Assembly (NCBI GenBank): GCA_020161535.1
Contig: JAIUNW010000013.1
Span: 1-64,000, forward strand
Reading direction: 5' to 3'
Length of the DNA: 64,000 nucleotides
Origin: Bacteroidota bacterium
GTDB lineage: Bacteria > Bacteroidota > Bacteroidia > Chitinophagales > Chitinophagaceae
The translations under genes and the position numbers were made by a program. Shown here piece by piece: positions 1 through 6,149 of the stretch (positions within the stretch are counted from its first letter, which is position 1; each line of letters begins with the position of its first letter). The notes below the pieces were generated by a model. That model did not search any database, was not told where the DNA came from, and saw only the letters and a list, made by a program, of their open reading frames with translations.

Positions 1-127
1 TCATAACCAATCCAATCCATTATCCAACAGGGGGTCAGTTTCAACCGAATACAGGGGGTCAATTTGCACCGAAAAGAAGGGACCTCTTTGCGCCGAAAAG
101 AGGGGGTCACTTTCCCCGGATTTTACA
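1..127. mobile_element. End of an IS21-like insertion sequence (rest outside window)
   Basis: Read on the minus strand from about 127, the sequence starts TGTAAAATCC and holds four spaced copies of a motif like CGGxGxAAAxTGACCCCCT (near 105-120, 80-100, 55-75 and 30-50; the second copy is degraded). Multiple subterminal repeats of this kind and a TG...CA terminus are typical of the IS21 (istA/istB) family. The transposase genes would lie left of base 1, so family assignment rests on the end alone. The outer boundary at 127 is inferred from the terminal CA and from where the neighbouring protein stops matching its family. Confidence 0.6.
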
Positions 128-361
128 ATTGCCATTGAAACGCTCTACATTTGTTACCTGGTAGCGCTTTACAAATTCAGAAAGTTTTTCTCTAGTTAGT
201 ATTTGTATGCCATCGGAAATATTGGCAATAAATTCCGGAAAGCCGTTTCTAGTTCCAAGGTAAACTGCATAATGCTTTGGAAAACCCGCTTGAGGGCAAA
301 CTAATTCTACGGCATCAGCGGCCTTCAAATTATTTAATCTAATAAATTGTGTCAATGTCAT
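107..361 (-). pseudogene. LRAT/NC-domain protein, 3' end lost to the IS-like element
   Basis: The first 78 or so residues resemble the N-terminal part of LRAT/NC-domain papain-like acyltransferases or peptidases: a His in KHYAVYLG, then FIANISDGIQIL and VERFNG. The family normally continues for 40-60 residues to an NCEHF-type motif carrying the catalytic Cys. Here the frame instead reads six residues into the putative transposon end and stops. I chose the ATG at 361-359 (MTLTQFIRLNN) because the upstream ATG at 394 would overlap the preceding gene. The product should be inactive. Family assignment is by motif recognition only. Confidence 0.55.
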
Positions 362-368
362 AGTGTAA

Positions 369-659
369 TTATTTACCAGCTTGATAAAATACAAACAAAG
401 CCAATGAAAGCATTAAGCCACTAGATCTTTCAGTCTCTCTTTTTGAGTTAAGTAGCTTAGTGGCTGCGATCATTCCGCTATGCACAATAAATTCCGCTGC
501 ATCGTCGTCCATACTTTTAGAATTAAAGAAATTTTTAAACCCGTGCGCTGTTCTTAAACTAACTGTTCGTCCAGATGTATCACCAAAAAATTGGTTTAAT
601 CCTTTAGACACATCTGTCAAAACCCCATAGTTTGATTTTATTTGTTTTAAACTATTCAT
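369..659 (-). CDS. Hypothetical protein, 96 aa
   Basis: A short protein I do not recognise. It begins MNSLKQIKSNYGVLTDVSKG, contains an acidic stretch SMDDDAAEF, and ends in a hydrophobic helix (SGLMLSLALFVFYQAGK) that could be one membrane-associated segment. It lies between a Crp/Fnr regulator gene and the truncated LRAT-domain gene, all on the minus strand. A TAnnTTTG -7 box sits four bases before its ATG, which supports the start and expression. The codon content is AT-rich like the rest of the island. Confidence 0.55.
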   Translation of the reverse strand: MNSLKQIKSNYGVLTDVSKGLNQFFGDTSGRTVSLRTAHGFKNFFNSKSMDDDAAEFIVHSGMIAATKLLNSKRETERSSGLMLSLALFVFYQAGK

Positions 660-663
660 TTTA

Positions 664-671
664 CAAAACTA
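664..671 (-). promoter_or_regulatory. -7 box TAGTTTTG before the 96-aa gene
   Basis: On the minus strand TAGTTTTG matches the Bacteroidota -7 consensus TAnnTTTG. Only four bases (GTAA) separate it from the ATG at 659, so transcription would start at about the start codon. I saw no good -33 TTTG at the usual distance. Confidence 0.4.
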
Positions 672-682
672 AAACAGGCTAG

Positions 683-708
683 AAATAAAAAATGCGACTT
701 TTATCGCA
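683..708 (-). terminator. Weak intrinsic terminator after the Crp/Fnr gene
   Basis: Minus-strand stem TGCGA / TCGCA (708-704 and 697-693) with a six-base loop, followed by six T residues. It lies just past the stop of the regulator gene. The stem is only five pairs, so it may be leaky. Confidence 0.4.
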
Positions 709-713
709 AAATT

Positions 714-1322
714 TCAATTTGATTTTTTTCGCATTAACCTTGACAAAGCATTTCTATTCATGCCCAAATATGAACATAAGTATTGTATTTTGACCCTATT
801 CGCAAGTTCAGGATAACTTCTTTGAAAATCTTCTAGCCGTTCTTTGCCATTCATCGCTTGTAGCTGATGTATTCTTTGTAACGCTAGGATGTAACTTTCT
901 TCTGCCAATTGTCTCCCAATCCTATTCATTTCCGGTATTTCATTGTATAAATTTTCGAGGTCATCCCGACTGATAGTAGTTAAATAAGAATCTTCTAACG
1001 CTTCAATAGTTTCATTCGATTTCTTACCTGAATAAAAACTTTCAAAGCTTGCAACTATAATGTTTCTGGGGGAGTAGTAAAATCTTGAAACAATCTCCTG
1101 AATAGAATTTGACTTTTCATATTTAGCTGCAAGTAAGCCGTCAATCAAAATACCTAGCTTATCAGTTCTTTTACCAGCTTGACTAAATACTTCTCCCTTT
1201 TTCAGTTTTAAAGGACTAAGCACAGAAATTATTTTTTCAATATTGTGAGTAGCAATTCCATTTTTACCCAATAAAGCTTTTATCGGATCGAGAGAATTTT
1301 GCAGGTTGTTTTTTGAAATCAT
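714..1322 (-). CDS. Crp/Fnr-family transcriptional regulator
   Basis: 202 residues with the layout of Bacteroidota Crp/Fnr regulators. An N-terminal cyclic-nucleotide-binding-like beta-roll (about residues 30-115) shows LKKGEVFSQAGKRTDKLGIL and then GLLAAKYEK. A long dimerisation helix follows (about 120-155). A C-terminal helix-turn-helix includes IQYLCSYLGMNRNALSRLMR. The ligand-binding arginine pattern of true CRP is not obvious, so the ligand is unknown. It is divergent from the MBL/E1/JAB operon with a 114-base gap, which makes it a candidate regulator of that operon. This is inferred from position only. Confidence 0.85.
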   Translation of the reverse strand: MISKNNLQNSLDPIKALLGKNGIATHNIEKIISVLSPLKLKKGEVFSQAGKRTDKLGILIDGLLAAKYEKSNSIQEIVSRFYYSPRNIIVASFESFYSGKKSNETIEALEDSYLTTISRDDLENLYNEIPEMNRIGRQLAEESYILALQRIHQLQAMNGKERLEDFQRSYPELANRVKIQYLCSYLGMNRNALSRLMRKKSN

Positions 1323-1411
1323 TTTTAAAAAAATACCAGACTGTAGTTAAATATTCAGGCTAGCCATTTCAATATTACTAAATATATTGGGATTATTTTA
1401 AACTATTTTGG

Positions 1412-1419
1412 TATATTTG
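1412..1419 (+). promoter_or_regulatory. -7 box TATATTTG of the MBL-E2/E1/JAB operon
   Basis: TATATTTG matches TAnnTTTG. A TTG at 1387-1389 lies 22 bases upstream, a little longer than the usual spacing to the -33 element. Predicted transcription start is near 1426, giving a leader of about 11 bases to the ATG at 1437. Confidence 0.5.
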
Positions 1420-1436
1420 CTAAAATTTAAGGCAAA

Positions 1437-2528
1437 ATGACGGTCGCTGAAAAAATAATAAAGCCCACAAAGGCTGGAGTATTTAGGACAATTTTCCTTT
1501 ATACTGGTCAGGGCGAATCCACTTTGTTGGTAATTCCTACAGGTACTAACGTAGGAGACTATATGTATGTTTTAGTGGATTGTGACAGAGATAAAGAGCC
1601 GAATGAGATTGATCTGGTAGATATGTTCAATGATCTTTTTAAAACAAATGGAAAGCTGAGTACATTTATTAATACCCATCCTCATAATGACCATATCGGC
1701 GGTATTAAGGATGTCTATGATGAAATTGGGTTTACAGAAGTATGGCACTCCAATCATAAGCCTGGCGGTAAGCATAAGGAAAAATTTAAGGACTTTCAAT
1801 ATGTAGTAGATAAAGTTGGAAAAAAGAATGAATACTTCCTATTAGGGACGAATGACCTAAATAAAATAAGAACTTCAGGTGATAAAGAAGTCATAAAAAA
1901 GCTTGGATTAATAGATTTTCAGGTTTTATCTCCTGCTGAATATCTCTGCGATGATATAGAGGATGCTGATGCAGATGAACGCAATGCCAGAATCCATGAG
2001 CAATGCGGAGTAATCAAATTTACTTACGGCAAGGATGCAAAAAGTATAATGATTACTGGTGATTCAGATAAAAAAGCCTGGAAAGAACACATTACTGATT
2101 ACCACAAAGACAATTTCCCTGCAATTGTATTGAGTGCAAGCCATCACGGGTCAAGAACTTTTTTCAAGGAAGACAAGGATGACAAAGATGTTTATGAAAC
2201 ACATATTGAACATATCAAACCAACTTATCTTATTGTGAGCGCCCCTAAACAAGAAGATAGTCCTCATGAACATCCTCATGACGATGCAATGGAATTGTAT
2301 AAAAAACACGTAGATGAAGATGGCATATTTCATTTAGGTTCTGCACCTTACTCTGTTATTGTTGATATTGACGATAAAGGAAACATAGATGTGAAGACAG
2401 ATGTAGAATTGATAGAAGCCTATGGCAAAAGTGATGATGGTGGTAATAATAATAATGATGGTGACAAAGCCAGAAACATTTACATCGGCTCACAAACTTC
2501 AAGGATTGACAACAAACCGATGGGATAA
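1437..2528 (+). CDS. ComEC-like metallo-beta-lactamase-fold hydrolase with flexible Gly-ending tail
   Basis: 363 residues. The fold is shown by TGQGESTLLV (residues 23-32), the metal motif H81-P-H83-N-D85-H86, D209 in TGDSD and H236-H237-G238 in SASHHGS. This arrangement resembles the C-terminal hydrolase domain of ComEC/Rec2, but without a transporter, so the enzyme is probably cytosolic. The substrate is unknown. The core ends near residue 330. A low-complexity linker (DDGGNNNNDGD, from about 333) then leads to a short tail ending KPMG. The stop codon overlaps the next start by one base, implying coupled translation with the E2-E1-JAB gene. Stretches of Asp/Glu/Lys and AT-rich codons differ from the core genome. 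Confidence 0.85.
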   Translation: MTVAEKIIKPTKAGVFRTIFLYTGQGESTLLVIPTGTNVGDYMYVLVDCDRDKEPNEIDLVDMFNDLFKTNGKLSTFINTHPHNDHIGGIKDVYDEIGFTEVWHSNHKPGGKHKEKFKDFQYVVDKVGKKNEYFLLGTNDLNKIRTSGDKEVIKKLGLIDFQVLSPAEYLCDDIEDADADERNARIHEQCGVIKFTYGKDAKSIMITGDSDKKAWKEHITDYHKDNFPAIVLSASHHGSRTFFKEDKDDKDVYETHIEHIKPTYLIVSAPKQEDSPHEHPHDDAMELYKKHVDEDGIFHLGSAPYSVIVDIDDKGNIDVKTDVELIEAYGKSDDGGNNNNDGDKARNIYIGSQTSRIDNKPMG

Positions 2529-4894
2529 TGTTACAATGGTATAAAAAACACCGCCAATTTTTGGTTGATGAAAGCACTGCGCTTACAAACGATCCCAATA
2601 AAAATTATAAAGAGGTTTATCAGTGCAGAAGCAATCTGTTTGTTTCTCATGGAAATATAATTGTAAGGTTAAATGAAATTCAAAAATTTCCTATACTTAT
2701 TGTTTATACGGAGGCCACTCCTTACAGGCTGCCTGCTATTTTTCCTCTAAATAAAACTCTTACTAATGAACAGGTTGATGAAATAGCTGCTTTATCTTTT
2801 TCTGAAGCACATTCAAAAATATTAGAGCATGTAAAATTCTATTATCAGCTTCGTCATCAAAATAGTTCGGGAGAACTTTGCACTTTAGAACGGGACAGTT
2901 TAGATGATGGAAGTAGTATATATAGCATCACAGACATACTGCAACGGACTAGAGATTGGTATGCAGCTCATACAACAGGAAATTTCCCGCCAGATAGCGA
3001 AGAAGTAGATTTTTGCTCGCATTTTAACTTAATTAATAAGGAAATAAAGTTTTTTTATCCTGAACATTTTTTAAATGCACAATTCACAGAGGGGGATTGT
3101 TATGCAACCATCTACAACTTTCAACCTGCAGGTAGATATGTGCCACACGACAAGTATTTATATCTGGGTGCTTTTCTTGACGGTATTGGCAAAAGCGGTC
3201 TTTATGAACAGGTCAATATTAATCTGGAACATCATTTTCATCATGAAACTATTAAAGATTCCATTAGCCTGTATGCCAATCCTGCAATTGTAAACACTTT
3301 AATAAAAGACAAAAAATTACTAAAAGCTCAATGGTTTCAGCTAGATAAAGAACCTAATCCATTTCTTACATTCAAAGAGTTAATAACAATTATTGGAAAT
3401 GATGATTATGATATTGGTGTAAAAAGGATTATTTCAAGATGCAGGGAAGTAATTGAACCGCTGCCAGGTTCATTTATGGTTGCAATACGTTTTCCCAATA
3501 GAAAGGGCAAAAACGAATTTCAGTTATTTAAAATTTTGAAATCGGCAAACCCACCTGAAATAATTATTCAAATAGATGCGGATCAAAAAATAATTAGCAG
3601 GTTAAGCCAATATGAAAAAGTTGAAGCTATTGAAGGAGAAAAACTAACTGAAGAAACCTATCATCAACGCAACAGTAAAAGAGCTGATTATAATATTCTT
3701 AAAGATGCAACAGTAAACATATTCGGAGTTGGCGCTGTTGGAAGTGAGATTGCTGATTGCATGGCAAAAGCAGGTACAGGCAACATAGTTCTTTTTGATA
3801 ACCAGGTTATGAAAGCTCATAATCCTGTACGACATTTAGGAAATTTAGAGCAAATCGGAGAAGGTAAAGTTTATGCAGTTGGTGAAATTTTGCTTAGACA
3901 TAATCCCTTTATCCATATTTGGCCTGTACCCTTAAATCTTTATGATTTTGAAATAAGCCAAAATTATTTTTTAAATAATTCCATAACAATTTCATCAGTA
4001 GCAGATGACAATGTTGAAGCATTTATTAACCAGCAATTAGTAATTGCAAATAAAACCGCTTTTTATGTCCGGGCATTGAGAGGAGGAAAAGCAGCAAGAA
4101 TATTCCGTGTTATACCAGGGAAAGACGCCTGTTTCCGTTGCTTGGAGCTTTACAGGATTGATAAGAAAGAGTTTGTTGAAATTCCTGACGACCCAGCTTT
4201 TCCGGTATTAAAGAACGAGTGTAATAACCCAATCAGGCCAGCAAGTGCTGCTGATTTAAAATTTATATCCTCAATTTCAGCAAGAATACTAATTGACCAT
4301 TTGCAAGACGGAGAATCAGAATTTAATCATTGGATTTGGGCTTCTGAAGTAATTGATAAAACACCCCTTCAAATCCCTTATCACTTTAATCGTCAGCATA
4401 TTAAGCCTCATCCTGATTGTTATTACTGCAATCACGATAAGCAGGTTTCGGTAACTATTTCTAAAAGCCTTATTGATTTTATGCAAGACTTAATAAGCCA
4501 AAACTCTAAGATTGAAACTGGCGGCGTGCTTGCAGGACATTTAGATGAGCATGGTAATGTAGTCATAACCCATGTATCGGGGCCTGGCCCAAACGCGGTT
4601 AAGTTGGCGACAAAATTTGAAAAAGACGTGGTATTTTGTCAGAAATTCCTTGATGACATATATCTTCAGTCAAATAAAAAAACCGTTTATATTGGGGAAT
4701 GGCATTCTCACCCTTCTGAAAACAATCAGCCGAGTGGAACTGATATAAAAAGCCTGTCAGATATAGCTTTGCAGAAGGAATATCTCACCGAAAATCCTGC
4801 GATGATAATATTTTCAAATACAGGTGTGCCGTCATGCACTATGCACCCTGCGGGGAAAAGATTTTATTTTACAAAACTAAACGTTGAATTGTAA
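2528..4894 (+). CDS. E2-E1-JAB fusion: ubiquitin-like conjugation/deconjugation protein
   Basis: 788 residues with three recognisable modules. (1) Residues about 10-160 look like a bacterial E2/UBC fold: YTEATPYRLPAIFPL, then SSGELCTLE, where C118 would be the active-site cysteine; this module is the least certain. (2) Residues about 380-635 are a ThiF/E1 adenylating domain with G400xG402xxG405, D424, R435, a candidate transthiolation C565, and zinc pairs C535/C538 and C631/C634. (3) Residues about 640-788 are a JAB/JAMM isopeptidase with E663 and the complete H726-S-H728-P...S736-x-x-D739 motif. Residues about 160-380 are unassigned. Known relatives: type II CBASS Cap2 (E2-E1) and Cap3 (JAB), and Bil-type systems, where these functions are usually separate proteins. 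No CD-NTase or separate ubiquitin-like protein is encoded nearby. Confidence 0.85.
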   Translation: MLQWYKKHRQFLVDESTALTNDPNKNYKEVYQCRSNLFVSHGNIIVRLNEIQKFPILIVYTEATPYRLPAIFPLNKTLTNEQVDEIAALSFSEAHSKILEHVKFYYQLRHQNSSGELCTLERDSLDDGSSIYSITDILQRTRDWYAAHTTGNFPPDSEEVDFCSHFNLINKEIKFFYPEHFLNAQFTEGDCYATIYNFQPAGRYVPHDKYLYLGAFLDGIGKSGLYEQVNINLEHHFHHETIKDSISLYANPAIVNTLIKDKKLLKAQWFQLDKEPNPFLTFKELITIIGNDDYDIGVKRIISRCREVIEPLPGSFMVAIRFPNRKGKNEFQLFKILKSANPPEIIIQIDADQKIISRLSQYEKVEAIEGEKLTEETYHQRNSKRADYNILKDATVNIFGVGAVGSEIADCMAKAGTGNIVLFDNQVMKAHNPVRHLGNLEQIGEGKVYAVGEILLRHNPFIHIWPVPLNLYDFEISQNYFLNNSITISSVADDNVEAFINQQLVIANKTAFYVRALRGGKAARIFRVIPGKDACFRCLELYRIDKKEFVEIPDDPAFPVLKNECNNPIRPASAADLKFISSISARILIDHLQDGESEFNHWIWASEVIDKTPLQIPYHFNRQHIKPHPDCYYCNHDKQVSVTISKSLIDFMQDLISQNSKIETGGVLAGHLDEHGNVVITHVSGPGPNAVKLATKFEKDVVFCQKFLDDIYLQSNKKTVYIGEWHSHPSENNQPSGTDIKSLSDIALQKEYLTENPAMIIFSNTGVPSCTMHPAGKRFYFTKLNVEL

Positions 4895-4905
4895 AGGAAT
4901 ACATT

Positions 4906-5598
4906 ATGAAAGTTGATACATATTACTATAAGGCCAGGCTTTTCCCAACCGTTATTACCTCAATTCCACTTTTTGTGTTTGTAATTCAGGTGCTTAAACC
5001 CTTATATGGAGAAAGCCTGAAAAAGATATTTGATATTTTGCCAATGCTGACCAGTTTGGGTATTTATGCTGGTTTAGTTTTTCTTTCCGTACAAATAAAC
5101 AGATTTGTGTCAAAGGAAATATTTCAACGCTTCTTTTTTAAAGAAGACATTAACATGCCCACTACAAACTATCTACTGTGGAGCAATGAATTTTTTGCGA
5201 TAGATACTAAAAAAGCCATCCGAGAAAAAATATTTTCTTCATTTAATATCACTTTACTCAACCCGACAGAAGAACAGCATGAGGAATCCAGAGCCAGAAA
5301 TTTGATTGTTCATGCTGTATCACAAATCAAAAATAAATTGAGAGATAATAGGGTCCTTTTTCAGCACAATATTGAGTATGGGTTTATAAGAAACCTTTTG
5401 GGCGGTTCTTTAATTGCAATTTTCTTTTCAATCGCTATTTTAGTTTTTGCCCTTATTCAATCAGATTTGATATTAAGGAACACGGGAATTATACTTTTAA
5501 TAATTTATCTTCTGCCTATTGCGTTTTGTGGAGTTTTAATTTCCAGGTATGGTAAATACTATGCAAAGGTTTTATACGAACAATTTATGACCTTATAA
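4906..5598 (+). CDS. Four-helix membrane protein, putative effector of the E1/JAB operon
   Basis: 230 residues with four predicted membrane helices at about 14-32, 44-64, 163-185 and 193-214, and a roughly 95-residue hydrophilic middle rich in charged residues (about 66-160). It starts 11 bases after the E2-E1-JAB stop, so it is the third gene of the operon. The layout recalls the small multi-helix membrane effectors (SLATT, S-4TM type) of nucleotide- and ubiquitin-like-linked defence systems. I do not recognise a specific family, and the effector role is inferred from architecture and position. Confidence 0.75.
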   Translation: MKVDTYYYKARLFPTVITSIPLFVFVIQVLKPLYGESLKKIFDILPMLTSLGIYAGLVFLSVQINRFVSKEIFQRFFFKEDINMPTTNYLLWSNEFFAIDTKKAIREKIFSSFNITLLNPTEEQHEESRARNLIVHAVSQIKNKLRDNRVLFQHNIEYGFIRNLLGGSLIAIFFSIAILVFALIQSDLILRNTGIILLIIYLLPIAFCGVLISRYGKYYAKVLYEQFMTL

Positions 5599-5649
5599 AA
5601 TTGTCGAACTTTTGATTTCCATTTGTTCAATGCTATTGTCACCCAAAGT

Positions 5650-5695
5650 CTCCCAATGTCTTCAAATCTTCCAAAATCTGGTTCGACGTTGGGAG
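5650..5695 (+). repeat. Long stem-loop at the island edge
   Basis: Arms CTCCCAATGTC (5650-5660) and GACGTTGGGAG (5685-5695) pair over 11 positions with one G-U, around a 24-base loop. There is no T-run directly after it, so it is not a plain terminator. It sits where composition changes, so it may be an attachment-site or element-end feature. Confidence 0.6.
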
Positions 5696-5716
5696 GGCCG
5701 GGGCTACATAGATTTT

Positions 5717-5748
5717 GAAACCTGCGCCCAGCGCGGGTTTCTTCTTTT
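5717..5748 (+). terminator. Intrinsic terminator
   Basis: Stem GAAACCTGCGC / GCGCGGGTTTC (11 pairs, one G-U) with loop CCA, followed by TTCTTTT. It would end transcripts of the 1437-5598 operon. Confidence 0.8.
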
Positions 5749-6149
5749 AAGCCATGAGGGTCCTTTTAAGCCAAGTGGTCTCTTTGTTCAAGACAACACA
5801 AGACATATTTTCTCCAGGAACGAGGGTGCTAATTTACCATGAACTTTCAAGTGTCGTCCCTTTGAATAAGATCGCTACATCTTAGTAGATTCAATTGACC
5901 GTTCGATGGCTATAGCATGCCAGCCCGATGTCGTTAAAAACAGCGTTTCTTCATCAGCCAAAACCTTAGACATATGAACCTAGTTTTCATTTCCCTACCT
6001 GGCGGCGCTGCTACAATCGAGGTGCAAAGCCGAAAACGGAACAGTACTGCCCTAACCAGCGGCACTAATAACATTCCAAGCGAAGGCAGCGGGCAGTTTG
6101 TTGAATACATTCAGATCAGGCCAATAAAAGAGATACCGGCGACAATCCG

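Larger units (their letters stand above)
5599..6149. other. Intergenic junction between AT-rich island and core genome
   Basis: About 550 bases without a convincing gene. It holds the long stem-loop at 5650-5695 and the terminator at 5717-5748. Base composition changes from AT-rich to balanced within it. A 59-codon frame on the plus strand (5974-6153, starting MNLVFISLPGG) overlaps the end of the kinase gene and looks like chance. A 76-codon frame at 5612-5842 runs through both hairpins and is also unlikely to be coding. Confidence 0.6.

Noticed and set aside
1437..5598. Classification as a standard type II CBASS.
   Set aside because: No CD-NTase gene is present and E2, E1 and JAB are fused in one protein, unlike the usual Cap2 and Cap3.
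5650..5695. Possible integron attC site, since the arms carry GTTGGGA and CTCCCAA.
   Set aside because: The arms do not match the RYYYAAC/GTTRRRY rule, and there is no integrase or cassette array.
5640..5700. GGTTCGA near 5680 suggested a tRNA 3' end or attachment site inside a tRNA.
   Set aside because: The flanking bases do not form a T-stem or acceptor stem; the sequence instead forms the 11-bp stem-loop at 5650-5695.
5612..5842. 76-codon open frame after the membrane protein gene.
   Set aside because: It runs through a stem-loop and a terminator, and the composition is not protein-like.
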